Source of the DNA: Thermoleophilia bacterium
GTDB taxonomy: Bacteria > Actinomycetota > Thermoleophilia > Gaiellales > Gaiellaceae
Direction: 5' to 3'
Length of the DNA stretch: 23,388 nucleotides
NCBI GenBank assembly: GCA_013362295.1
Contig: JABFWJ010000089.1
Span: 1-23,388 of the forward strand
Part shown: piece by piece, positions 7,656 to 15,262 of the stretch
How positions within the stretch are numbered: the stretch's first letter is position 1
Layout of the letters: every line of letters begins with the position of its first letter
Position numbers and translations under genes: made by a program
The notes under the pieces: generated by a model
Seen by the model: the letters and a program-made list of their open reading frames with translations, nothing else
Database searches by the model: none
Told to the model about the DNA's origin: nothing

Positions 7656-9536
7656 TCAGTGCAGCGTGTCCTCGAGCATCGCTTCGCGACCCGTGCGGAC
7701 CGGCTCGGCGACCATCGAGCGGAGCTTCGCGACCACGGCGAGCGTGTCGCCCTCCTCGACGAGGCGTTCGAGCTCGACGAGCGCGTCCTCGAGCCACGAC
7801 GGGTCGATCTGGGGCCGCGCGGCGCGCATGATCTTCGGGTGCGACGTCGGGCCGACGGTCTCGCCCTCGTTCCACAGCACCTCGTGCACCTTCTCGCCGG
7901 CCCGTGCGCCGGTGAAGACGATCGGCACGTCCGCCTCGTTGCGGCCGGAGAGGCGGATCATCTGCTTCGCGAGATCGAGGATCCGCACCGGCTCGCCCAT
8001 GTCGAGCACGTAGACCTGTCCGCGTCCGCCCATTGCGCCGGCCTGGACGACGAGCGACGCCGACTCAGGGATCGTCATGAAGAAACGCGTCATCTCGGGC
8101 GTCGTGACGCGGACCGGCCCGCCGCGCTCGATCTGCTTGCGGAAGATCGGGATCACCGAGCCGGACGAGCCGAGCACGTTGCCGAAGCGCACGGCCACGA
8201 AGCGCGTCTCGACCTCGGGATGCAGCGCGAACGACTCGACGATCCATTCGCACACGGCCTTCGACTGACCCATGATGTTCTTCGGGTCCGCCGCCTTGTC
8301 GGTCGAGACGAGCACGAAGCGCTCGACGCCGAAGTCGACGGCGACCTCGGCGAGCGTGCGTGTCGCGAGCACGTTGTTCGCGACGGCCTGCAGTGGGTTC
8401 GCCTCGAGCATCCCGACATGCTTGTACGCGGCTGCGTGGAAGAGCACCTGAGGCCGGTAGCGCTCGAAGACCTGCCGCATCTTCGCGCGGTCGCCGCTGT
8501 TCGCGAGCACCGGAATCGCCGCGGGAAACTCCCGCTCCTCGACGAGCTCGCGCTCGATCTCGAAGAGCGCCGACTCGCCCTTGTCGACGAGAACGAGGCG
8601 GGCGACGCCGAGTCGTGCGAGCTGGCGGCAGAGCTCCGAGCCGATCGAGCCGCCCGCGCCGGTGACGAGGACCGTCTTCTCCTTCACGTAGGTCGCCACG
8701 AGCTCGAGGTCGACCTCGACCTGCTGGCGGCCGAGCACGTCCTCGACCTGCACCGGGCGGATCTGGCGGCCGAGGTTGAGATCGCCGGAGATCAGCTCGT
8801 GCAGGCCCGGCAGGGTCTTGACGGGCACCTTCTCGGCGCGGCAGGCCTCGACGATCCGCTGGCGCACGCTACCCGGCGCCGACGGGATCGCGATCAGGAC
8901 CTCGTCCGGTCTGTTGTCGCGCAGCACGTGCGGAAGCTCGTCGGTCGTGCCGAGCACGCGGACGCCGTGGATGCGGTCGCCGCGCTTGCGCGGATCGTCG
9001 TCGACGAACCCGATCGGGGTGTAGTGCAGCTGGCGGTTCCGCTGCATCTCGCGCACCATCAACTGCCCGGCGTCGCCCGCGCCGACGATCAGCACCTCCT
9101 TGCCGTGCGCGACGAGCGCGCCGGGCGGCCGCTCGATCAGCGTGCGCGCGAGCAGGCGCGTGCCGGCGACGAACGCGAGCAGCAGCAGGAAGTCGAGCGC
9201 CGCGACGCCGCGCGGAAGCCGAGACGTGTTCGCGGGCGGGAAGGCGTAGAGGACGAGGTACGCGACCGCCGACGCCGCCGTCACGCCTCGCGCGGCACCC
9301 CACATGTCGCGCGTCGAGACATAGCGCCACCAGCGGTTGTAGAAGCCGAAGAGGACGAAGATCGTGAGCTTGATCGCGACGACGACGGCGACGACCTGCC
9401 AGTCCAGCAGGTGCCGGTAGAAGACCGGCGTCGCCTTGTCGAAGCGCAGGAAGAACGTGAGGCGCCACGCGCCGACGATCAGGACCGCGTCGAAGACGAG
9501 CTGCCAGACCCGGTGCCGGTTCACCGGGAGCCGCAT
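7656..9536 (-). CDS. Membrane-bound NDP-sugar 4,6-dehydratase (WbpM/PglF/CapD family)
   Basis: This is a 626-residue protein starting at the ATG whose A overlaps the aminotransferase stop (TGATG). The frame extends 26 codons further upstream but only through aminotransferase coding DNA. Four membrane helices lie at about 11-33, 46-66, 83-103 and 112-132. A nucleotide-binding domain follows with GAGDAG (152-157), then the SDR dehydratase domain with GAGGSIG (293-299), AAYKHVGMLEANP (369-381), STDK (411-414) and Met422-x3-Lys426. The Met in place of the usual catalytic Tyr is typical of long inverting dehydratases such as WbpM and PglF. These make UDP-4-keto-6-deoxy sugars, which a DegT aminotransferase then aminates; exactly such a gene lies immediately upstream. 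Confidence 0.93.
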   Translation of the reverse strand: MRLPVNRHRVWQLVFDAVLIVGAWRLTFFLRFDKATPVFYRHLLDWQVVAVVVAIKLTIFVLFGFYNRWWRYVSTRDMWGAARGVTAASAVAYLVLYAFPPANTSRLPRGVAALDFLLLLAFVAGTRLLARTLIERPPGALVAHGKEVLIVGAGDAGQLMVREMQRNRQLHYTPIGFVDDDPRKRGDRIHGVRVLGTTDELPHVLRDNRPDEVLIAIPSAPGSVRQRIVEACRAEKVPVKTLPGLHELISGDLNLGRQIRPVQVEDVLGRQQVEVDLELVATYVKEKTVLVTGAGGSIGSELCRQLARLGVARLVLVDKGESALFEIERELVEEREFPAAIPVLANSGDRAKMRQVFERYRPQVLFHAAAYKHVGMLEANPLQAVANNVLATRTLAEVAVDFGVERFVLVSTDKAADPKNIMGQSKAVCEWIVESFALHPEVETRFVAVRFGNVLGSSGSVIPIFRKQIERGGPVRVTTPEMTRFFMTIPESASLVVQAGAMGGRGQVYVLDMGEPVRILDLAKQMIRLSGRNEADVPIVFTGARAGEKVHEVLWNEGETVGPTSHPKIMRAARPQIDPSWLEDALVELERLVEEGDTLAVVAKLRSMVAEPVRTGREAMLEDTLH

Positions 9537-10606
9537 CAGGAGCGCACGAGCTCCGAGGCGCGCTTCAGGACGGAGACGACCTCCGCCTGCTGCTCCTCGG
9601 TGATCCCAGCCCACAGCGGCAGGCAGAGATTCTCGCGCGACGCCTTCTCCGTCTCCGGGAAGTCGCCCTCGGCATGGCCGAGGAAGCGCAGCGCAGGCTG
9701 CAGGTGCAACGGCGGCTGGTAGTAGACCGCGAAGCCGATGTCCGCATCCTGCAGCGCCGCGGCGAGCCGGTCGCGCTCGGGCGAGCGGACGCAGTACATG
9801 TGGTAGACGTGGCCCGGATCGTCGGCGGGCGTCTCGACGAGGCCGTCGAGCAGCTCGCCGTAGCGCGCGGCCGCGTCGCGGCGCTGCCGGTTCCAGTCTG
9901 CTATGTGCTCGAGGAAGATGCGCAGGAACGACGCCTGCAGCGCATCGAGGCGCGAGTTGTAGCCGACGTACACGAATTCCTTCTTCGACTCCGAGCCGTG
10001 GAAGCGCAGCATGCGGATCCGCCGCGCGAGCTCAGCGTCGTTAACGGCGATCAGGCCGCCGTCGCCGAGCGCGAACAGATTCTTCGTCGGGAAGAAACTG
10101 AAGGTCGAGACGACGCTCGTCGCGATTCCGCCGGCGCCGAAAGCCTGCGCCGCATCCTCGATCACCGGCAGGCCGAAGCCGCTCAGGTCGGGCGCGGGGC
10201 GGCCGAAGAGATGCACCGGCATGATCGCCTTCGTCTGCTTCGTGAGTTTGCGCTCCACCTCGGCCTGATCGAGGTTCAGCGAAACCGGATCGATGTCGGC
10301 GAACACGGGTGTGGCGCCGCGCCGCGCGATCGCCTCGGCTGTCGCATAGAACGTGAAGGACGGGCAGATCACCTCGTCGCCCGGGCCGATCTCCATCGCG
10401 TCGAGGACGAGCACGATCGCGTCGGTCCCGTTCGCGCAGCTGACGGTCTCCTGCACGCCGAGCAGCGAGGCCGCCTCGCGTTCGAACGCCTCGACCTCCG
10501 GCCCGAAGATGAACCGGCCGGTCTCGAGCGTGCGCGCGAACGCATCCTGCAGCTTCGGGATCAGCGGCGCGTACTGCGCCTTGACGTCAACGTGGGGGAT
10601 CGACAT
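9536..10606 (-). CDS. DegT/DnrJ/EryC1/StrS-family sugar aminotransferase
   Basis: This 356-residue PLP enzyme has the family layout: CANGTDAI at 57-64, GDEVICPSFTFYAT at 76-89, the cofactor-binding D151 in VIEDAAQAFGA, and the Schiff-base lysine K175 in FFPTKNLFALGDGG. RFHGSESKKEFVYVGYNSRLDALQA follows. Such enzymes aminate NDP-4-keto-6-deoxysugars with glutamate as donor. The dehydratase gene begins inside its stop codon, so the two likely act in sequence to make a 4-amino-4,6-dideoxy sugar for lipid-linked glycan or protein glycosylation. The start ATG at 10606 lies inside the 3' end of the dedA-like gene (20-bp overlap), which supports a single transcript. The exact sugar cannot be told. 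Confidence 0.93.
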   Translation of the reverse strand: MSIPHVDVKAQYAPLIPKLQDAFARTLETGRFIFGPEVEAFEREAASLLGVQETVSCANGTDAIVLVLDAMEIGPGDEVICPSFTFYATAEAIARRGATPVFADIDPVSLNLDQAEVERKLTKQTKAIMPVHLFGRPAPDLSGFGLPVIEDAAQAFGAGGIATSVVSTFSFFPTKNLFALGDGGLIAVNDAELARRIRMLRFHGSESKKEFVYVGYNSRLDALQASFLRIFLEHIADWNRQRRDAAARYGELLDGLVETPADDPGHVYHMYCVRSPERDRLAAALQDADIGFAVYYQPPLHLQPALRFLGHAEGDFPETEKASRENLCLPLWAGITEEQQAEVVSVLKRASELVRS

Positions 10607-11234
10607 TGCCGGGTCGCATCGTAGCCGGGCGACGGAAACGCAGGACCCAGTACGACACCGCCGCGACGATTCCCACCACGACCGCGACCTCGACGTAGCG
10701 GAAGTCGTGGTGCAGCGTGTCCCAGTTCGAGCCGAGCGCCCAGCCCGCGCCGGCGAGCACGAGGCACCACGCCGCGTTGCCGAGCAGCGTCAAGACGTTG
10801 TAGCGGCGGAACGGGCTCTCGAAGACGCCGGCGGGAATCGAGACGAAGGATCGCGCCACGGGCGTGACGCGGCCGACCAGCACGGCCCACGCGTCCCAGC
10901 GTTCGAACCAGCGTTCGGCGCGGTCGAGCTTCTGCGGGGTGAGGTGGAACCAGCGCCCGCGCCGCTCGAGGAACAGACGGCCGCCGCGCTCGCCGATCCA
11001 CCAGCCGACGATCGCACCGAGCTGGTACCCGATCACGCCCGAGAGGACGATCGCGACGTACGCCGAGAGCCCGGTGCCGTGCCAGCCGAACACGTCGACA
11101 CGATGCGTCAACGCGCCCGAAGCAAGCGCGCCGCCGTAGACCATGACGAGCTCGCTCGCGGCGGGGAAAACGGCGTCGACGAACATCAGGACGAAGACGG
11201 CTGCGACGCCGTAGTGGGCGAGCCAGGAAGTCAC
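10587..11234 (-). CDS. DedA-family (SNARE-associated/VTT) integral membrane protein
   Basis: This 215-residue protein has the DedA pattern: a hydrophobic re-entrant region near residues 10-36 with acidic E28, then the hallmark GRVTPVARSFVSIPAG at 121-136 (R122, P125, R128), and two further membrane helices at about 146-168 and 181-199. DedA proteins are linked to flipping of lipid carriers; some recycle undecaprenyl phosphate or move phosphatidylethanolamine across the membrane. Being 5' of a sugar aminotransferase and a sugar dehydratase agrees with a role in carrier-lipid recycling. The start is a GTG at 11234. The previous gene stops 15 bp upstream, so it may belong to the same transcript. 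The loaded substrate is unknown. Confidence 0.88.
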   Translation of the reverse strand: MTSWLAHYGVAAVFVLMFVDAVFPAASELVMVYGGALASGALTHRVDVFGWHGTGLSAYVAIVLSGVIGYQLGAIVGWWIGERGGRLFLERRGRWFHLTPQKLDRAERWFERWDAWAVLVGRVTPVARSFVSIPAGVFESPFRRYNVLTLLGNAAWCLVLAGAGWALGSNWDTLHHDFRYVEVAVVVGIVAAVSYWVLRFRRPATMRPGNVDPPR

Positions 11235-11249
11235 AGCGGCGGAGCCTAA

Positions 11250-12950
11250 CTACGCCCGTCTGAAACCGAAGGGAACGGCGACGTCGGAGGTACCGACCTC
11301 GCTCGTCGCGAACACGTGCGCGACGAAGGCGCCGCCGTAGGCCCGCGTGCCGTGAGGGAGCGTGCCGTCCCACACGACGGACCCGGGACCGGCCTGCAGC
11401 GCCACCGGCCTGAGCGCGCGGACGAGTACCCCGCTCCGCGTCTCGATGCGCAGCCGGATGCTCGCGGCGCGGGAGAGCGTGAAGCGGATCGACGCGGTCC
11501 CGCGGGCGAGCTTCGGGGCGGCGACTCCGCGCAGCGTCGTGTCGAAGCGGAACGGGCGGTCGATCGTCGACGCCCGACCGAGATCGTCCGTGGCCGTGAC
11601 GTTCCAGTGCCACGTGCCCTCGCGGTCGAACGCCGAGTACGTGAACGGATACGAGCCCGGATCGTGCTGCACCGCTGACTCCAACGGTCGCGAGACGCCG
11701 TCCGGGCCGATCAGCTGCGCCGTCACCTTCGACGCTCGCACGATCTTGTACGACAGCGGCTCGGCCGCCTTGTCGGGGTCGCCGTTGAGGAGCGGAAGCG
11801 GCGGCGGCGCCGCATAGACGCCGTAGTACTCGATCAGGAGCGCCTCCTTGACGGCGCGCTCCCCTCCCGGGTCGCTCGGACGGTTGAGCAGCTGGCCGTC
11901 GAAGGCGACGGTGACGGAGCCGCCCGAGTCGACCGCGGAGGCGGTGACCGCGCCCAGGCGGGCGAGCGTCTGCGCCAGCTCGAAGCTCGTCAACCCGACG
12001 CTGTACCCCGGCTGGCTCCCGTCGACGGCGACCAGGATGATCCGGCCGTCCGCGAGCTGGCCGACCCCGGCGCGCGGGTCGCGCTGGCTCACCTGGTCGT
12101 TCGTGAAGTCCTCGAGCGAGCGAAAGATCGGCTTGCCGTTCCGCACGAGCACCGGGCCGCCGCCGAGCGCGGTCAGGACGCCCGTCCACGCGGGCTGCAG
12201 GATGAGGCGCGTCGTGATCGGCGTCCCGACCGGCGCTTCGGCCTGCAGGGCGGCCGCAAGAGTCCCGCCGGCCGCCATCAGAACGGCCCCGTCGGGCGGG
12301 ATCGTCGTCCCACCTCCGACCGCCGCAGCCGTCACGTTCGCCGTGAGATCGGCGTTTGGCGTCGCGGCCGGGAACGGCTGCAGCACGATCTCCGCCGCGC
12401 CCGGCACGACGGGCGTCCTCGCACCGAACGCCGGCGTGAAGAGGATCACTGCGCCCACCTTCGGCACCTCGTTGAACCCGTTGAGCGGACGACGCTGGCC
12501 GGTGCCGCGCCAAGTCCCGAAGAACTTCACGCGATCGACGTGCAGCGCGCCGGTCGAGTCGACGCCGATCGACGAGCGCGTGCTGAGCGGCGGGTGGACG
12601 AGCACCCCGCCCTGCATGAAGACGCCGGCCGGCTGCGCATCCTGGCCCTTGAACAGGTCCCCGTTGATGCCGGCGACCGTGGCCTGGGTCGAGACGTCCT
12701 TCTCCATCTGCGTCACCCGCTGCCGTCCGCCGAGGACCGTTCCCTTCGCCAGCACCGGCGCGAGCTGGTAGAGGCCGTTCTGGTCGCCCGGTCTCGGCGC
12801 CGTGAGAACGTGCAGGGCGACGGCCCCGTGTGGAGTGAACTGCACCGTCTTCTCGTAGGTCACGCCGGGCATCAGCGGCGTGCCCTGTGCGTGCGCCGGG
12901 CCGGCGAAGGCGGCGACGAGCAGGCAGATTGCAGCGGCGCGACCCAACAT
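11250..12950 (-). CDS. Secreted phosphodiester glycosidase (NAGPA) domain protein with C-terminal FlgD-like Ig domain
   Basis: Starting at the ATG at 12950 the product has 566 residues and a clear signal peptide (MLGRAAAICLLVAAFAGPAHA, cleavage after AHA at about residue 21); a longer frame upstream adds 44 residues with no plausible role. The central domain shows AGINGDLF (about 93-100), GGPVLVRNGKPIF (264-276), RAGVGQLADGRIILVAVDG and PGYSVGLTSFELAQ (about 293-326), and VDSGGSVTV (about 340-348). These match the NAGPA-like fold of exopolysaccharide phosphodiester glycosidases; the usual DGGGS is DSGGS here. The last 90 residues resemble a FlgD Ig-like beta-sandwich (SIRLRIETRSG, VVWDGTLPHG, GGAFVAHVFAT). 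It is probably exported and acts on cell-surface or extracellular sugar phosphodiesters. The substrate is unknown. Confidence 0.85.
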   Translation of the reverse strand: MLGRAAAICLLVAAFAGPAHAQGTPLMPGVTYEKTVQFTPHGAVALHVLTAPRPGDQNGLYQLAPVLAKGTVLGGRQRVTQMEKDVSTQATVAGINGDLFKGQDAQPAGVFMQGGVLVHPPLSTRSSIGVDSTGALHVDRVKFFGTWRGTGQRRPLNGFNEVPKVGAVILFTPAFGARTPVVPGAAEIVLQPFPAATPNADLTANVTAAAVGGGTTIPPDGAVLMAAGGTLAAALQAEAPVGTPITTRLILQPAWTGVLTALGGGPVLVRNGKPIFRSLEDFTNDQVSQRDPRAGVGQLADGRIILVAVDGSQPGYSVGLTSFELAQTLARLGAVTASAVDSGGSVTVAFDGQLLNRPSDPGGERAVKEALLIEYYGVYAAPPPLPLLNGDPDKAAEPLSYKIVRASKVTAQLIGPDGVSRPLESAVQHDPGSYPFTYSAFDREGTWHWNVTATDDLGRASTIDRPFRFDTTLRGVAAPKLARGTASIRFTLSRAASIRLRIETRSGVLVRALRPVALQAGPGSVVWDGTLPHGTRAYGGAFVAHVFATSEVGTSDVAVPFGFRRA

Positions 12951-13056
12951 GACCCACGCCGAGGGTAGCCGACGCTTCGGCCTTACATCCGCTTTACGTC
13001 CCCTTGAGGAACGGCGTACCGCCGGTGGGAATGTTCCGACCGTAGATATTTCGACT

Positions 13057-13061
13057 GGAGG
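13057..13061 (+). promoter_or_regulatory. Strong ribosome binding site of the secreted hypothetical gene
   Basis: GGAGG ends 5 nt before the ATG at 13067 and fixes that start. It is one of the few canonical Shine-Dalgarno sites in the window. About 8 bp upstream lies TAGATATT, an AT-rich candidate -10 without a clear -35. Confidence 0.7.
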
Positions 13062-13066
13062 CTGAA

Positions 13067-13807
13067 ATGCGCAGGCTGTCACTCGCCGCAGTGGTGCTCG
13101 TCGCGCTCGTCGCGTCGAGCTATGCGGTAGCTCACGGAATTGAAGGTGCGAAGAGTGCCAAGGCCGTCGCGGGCACGTTCACGGCAACGGCGTCGAGCGT
13201 CTCGACGCGGACGTGCACCACGAGCGACGGCAAGACGATCGTCGTCACCGACGGCCGGTACACCGGGGCGGCGACGGGCGATCCCGATCTGACGGGTGCG
13301 ATCACGCTGCGCGCCCGCAGCACGGTCAACACGACCGACGGCGTCGGCGTCGTCAACGGGCGGTTCAGGATCGACGTGGCGTCCGCGCGCGACACGGAGG
13401 CCGGGTTCTCAACGGTCTACGACCACGGGAACATCGCCGGTCTCGCGGCCGGCAGGGCACACGACCCGAGCGCGAAGCTGATCGCGAACATGTCCGCCGG
13501 CTTCGTCGCGGCGACCGGGTTCACGGGCGGCAAGATCGGCGGCGGCACGGCCCCCGGCTCGGCGGTCGAGCTCAGCGCAGCCGGCGGCTGCAAGCCCGCT
13601 CAGCAGAACGCCGAGAAGAGCGAGGCGCGCGGCGCGATCTCCGCGCTCTCGACGACCTCGATCACGGTCGCGTTCCTGACCTGCGCGATCCCGGCCGACA
13701 AGTCGGCCGACGTGAACGCGAAGTTCAAGCAGGGCGACATGGCCGAGATCCACTGCGCGGTCGTCAACGGGCAGAACACGCTCACGCGGATCGAAAAGAA
13801 GCGGTAG
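13067..13807 (+). CDS. Secreted protein of unknown function, four cysteines, DUF5666-like C-terminal segment
   Basis: This is a 246-residue protein I do not recognise. Residues 1-22 form a signal peptide (MRRLSLAAVVLVALVASSYAVA). The mature part is rich in Ala, Thr and Gly with alternating beta-strand character and only four cysteines (C50, C175, C206, C230), which could form two disulfides outside the cell. Residues 187-244 (ARGAISALSTTSITVAFLTC, then FKQGDMAEIHCAVVNG and TLTRIEKK) resemble a small beta-barrel of the DUF5666 type: a repeat beginning 'G-I-S-A-L-S-T-T-S-I-T-V' and ending in 'GDMAEI'. It is divergent from the phosphodiester-glycosidase gene with a 116-bp shared promoter region, so the two secreted proteins may be co-controlled. 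A palindromic terminator follows directly. Confidence 0.75.
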   Translation: MRRLSLAAVVLVALVASSYAVAHGIEGAKSAKAVAGTFTATASSVSTRTCTTSDGKTIVVTDGRYTGAATGDPDLTGAITLRARSTVNTTDGVGVVNGRFRIDVASARDTEAGFSTVYDHGNIAGLAAGRAHDPSAKLIANMSAGFVAATGFTGGKIGGGTAPGSAVELSAAGGCKPAQQNAEKSEARGAISALSTTSITVAFLTCAIPADKSADVNAKFKQGDMAEIHCAVVNGQNTLTRIEKKR

Positions 13808-13816
13808 CGGTCCACC

Positions 13817-13850
13817 CGCGGCGCGCCGGCGAGCTCGCCGGCGCGCCGCG
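13817..13850 (+). terminator. 34-bp perfect palindrome after the secreted protein gene
   Basis: Each 17-nt half (CGCGGCGCGCCGGCGAG and its exact complement) pairs without mismatch, centred on GAGCTC. It begins 10 nt after the TAG stop. In RNA it would form a roughly 15-bp GC-rich stem with a 4-nt loop. There is no T tract, as is common in high-GC actinobacterial terminators. It is symmetrical and so works in either direction. Confidence 0.7.
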
Positions 13851-13873
13851 CACGATCCCACCCCTGATCTCGA

Positions 13874-13905
13874 CCGTGCCCGGCACCGCTCGGTGCCGGG
13901 CACGG
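13874..13905. repeat. 32-nt perfect hairpin just upstream of the atypical radical SAM gene
   Basis: The arms CCGTGCCCGGCACC (13874-13887) and GGTGCCGGGCACGG (13892-13905) are exact complements around loop GCTC. The hairpin ends 19 bp before the GTG at 13925. It may be a second terminator of the upstream gene, a REP-like element, or a 5' regulatory hairpin for the radical SAM operon; the sequence does not decide. Confidence 0.6.
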
Positions 13906-13924
13906 CAGCGCTAGCGTTGCCGTC

Positions 13925-15262
13925 GTGGCCGAGTCGCGTACCCGCCTCGTCGAAGGACTGATGGAGCGCTTCGCGCAGATCCCGCGCGAGGCCGTGCTCA
14001 AGGAAGACCTGCTCCGCACCGGGATCGACTTCGCCGAGGCCGCCCTGACCGACAACCTCGACGGCGAGATCAAGCCGAAGTCGTACTTCATCTTCTCCTT
14101 CGACCAGAAGCCGCTGGCGGAGCTGGGCGAGGCCGCCCGCCGGCGCCCGCCGGAGGAGCTCGCTCTCACCGGCGGCCCGTACGAACTGCGCCGGACGATC
14201 GTCTCGGTGCGCGTCAATCCCGATTCGCCGTACCGCGTCGAGCGCGACGAGTCCGGTGCGCTCGCGCTCGCGCTCGAAGGACGCGTGATCGCAAACGTCG
14301 GGCTGCCGCCGATGCCGGAGTACTACCGCCACGAGCTCGCGAACGGCAAGACCGTCATGGAGACGGCGCCGACGATCCAGTGGGGCTACCTCGTCTACCT
14401 GACGGTGCTCCGCCTGTGCCAGTACTTCGGCGCGCACGAGGAGTGCGGGTTCTGCGACATCAACCACAACTGGCGTCAGCACAAGAAGGAAGGCCGCCCG
14501 TACACCGGCGTGAAGCCGGTCGACGATGTGCTCGAGGCACTCGCGATCATCGACCGCTACGACACCGCGCAGACGTCGAAGGCGTACACGCTCACTGGCG
14601 GATCGGTGACGAGCACCGTCGACGGGCTGGCCGAGGCCGACTTCTACGGCCGCTACGCGCAAGCGATCGAGGAGCGGTTCCCGAACCGCTGGATCGGCAA
14701 GGTCGTCGCGCAGGCGCTGCCGAAGGCGGACGTCCAGCGCTACAAGGACTACGGGATCACCATTTACCACCCGAACTACGAGGTGTGGGACAAGCGCCTG
14801 TTCGAGATCATCTCACCCGGCAAGGAGCGGTACGTCGGGCGGGAGGAATGGCACCGCCGCATCTTCGACGCGGCCGAGGTCTTCGGCGCGCGCTTCGTGA
14901 TCCCGAACTTCGTCGCCGGTGTCGAGATGGCGAAGCCGTTCGGCTTCCCGACGGTCGACGAGGCGATCGCGTCGACGACCGAAGGCCTCGACTACTTCAT
15001 GAGCCGGGGAATCACGCCGCGTTTCACGACGTGGTGCCCGGAGCCGACCACCCCGCTCGGCCGCGACAACCCGAACGGCGCGCCGCTCGAGTACCACATC
15101 CGCTTGCTCGAGGCGTACCGGCAGACGCTCGAGAAGCACAACCTGAAGGCTCCTCCCGGCTACGGCATCGCCGGCGCCGGGAAGGCAGTGTTCTCCGTCA
15201 GCTCCTTCATGGACACGCTCGCGCCGGAGGACGTCACGGTCGAAGAGGCCGTTCCGGCATGA
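13925..15262 (+). CDS. Atypical radical SAM protein with C-x8-C-x2-C cluster motif, function unknown
   Basis: This 445-residue protein looks like a radical SAM enzyme of a family I cannot name. The putative iron-sulphur ligands are C165, C174 and C177 (C-QYFGAHEE-C-GF-C), an aromatic-Cys ending as in normal radical SAM sites but with eight residues instead of three between the first two cysteines. TLTGGSV at 222-228 stands where the SAM-binding GGE motif belongs. HPNYEVWDKRLFEIISPGK (282-300) and RFVIPNFVAGVEMAKPFGF (323-341) resemble later barrel strands. About 150 residues precede the cluster, more than usual. It is not MqnE, which has a normal CX3CX2C near its N-terminus. Its stop overlaps the mqnC-like start (ATGA), so a linked role is likely. 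Start: GTG at 13925, or the ATG at 13961 behind AAGGA. Confidence 0.72.
   Translation: MAESRTRLVEGLMERFAQIPREAVLKEDLLRTGIDFAEAALTDNLDGEIKPKSYFIFSFDQKPLAELGEAARRRPPEELALTGGPYELRRTIVSVRVNPDSPYRVERDESGALALALEGRVIANVGLPPMPEYYRHELANGKTVMETAPTIQWGYLVYLTVLRLCQYFGAHEECGFCDINHNWRQHKKEGRPYTGVKPVDDVLEALAIIDRYDTAQTSKAYTLTGGSVTSTVDGLAEADFYGRYAQAIEERFPNRWIGKVVAQALPKADVQRYKDYGITIYHPNYEVWDKRLFEIISPGKERYVGREEWHRRIFDAAEVFGARFVIPNFVAGVEMAKPFGFPTVDEAIASTTEGLDYFMSRGITPRFTTWCPEPTTPLGRDNPNGAPLEYHIRLLEAYRQTLEKHNLKAPPGYGIAGAGKAVFSVSSFMDTLAPEDVTVEEAVPA

Noticed and set aside
6163..8013. A 616-codon plus-strand open frame opposite the helicase and the 7614 hairpin
   Set aside because: It has no domain and reads through the helicase's promoter and a terminator; the helicase motifs on the other strand are complete.
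7659..9722. A 687-codon plus-strand open frame opposite the sugar dehydratase
   Set aside because: Composition is Arg/Asp/His-rich with no domain, and the minus-strand frame has complete family motifs.
10561..12957. A 798-codon minus-strand frame covering dedA and the phosphodiester-glycosidase gene
   Set aside because: It is a different frame from both well-supported genes and is Arg/Ala-rich with no family motif.
13409..14770. A 453-codon minus-strand frame antisense to the radical SAM gene
   Set aside because: It has no domain, and it crosses two perfect terminator-like palindromes and two convincing plus-strand genes.
13925..15262. Calling the first radical SAM protein MqnE
   Set aside because: MqnE has a CX3CX2C motif near its N-terminus (residues about 60-80) and about 380 residues; here the cysteines are at 165-177 with an x8 spacing and the flanking sequence does not match.
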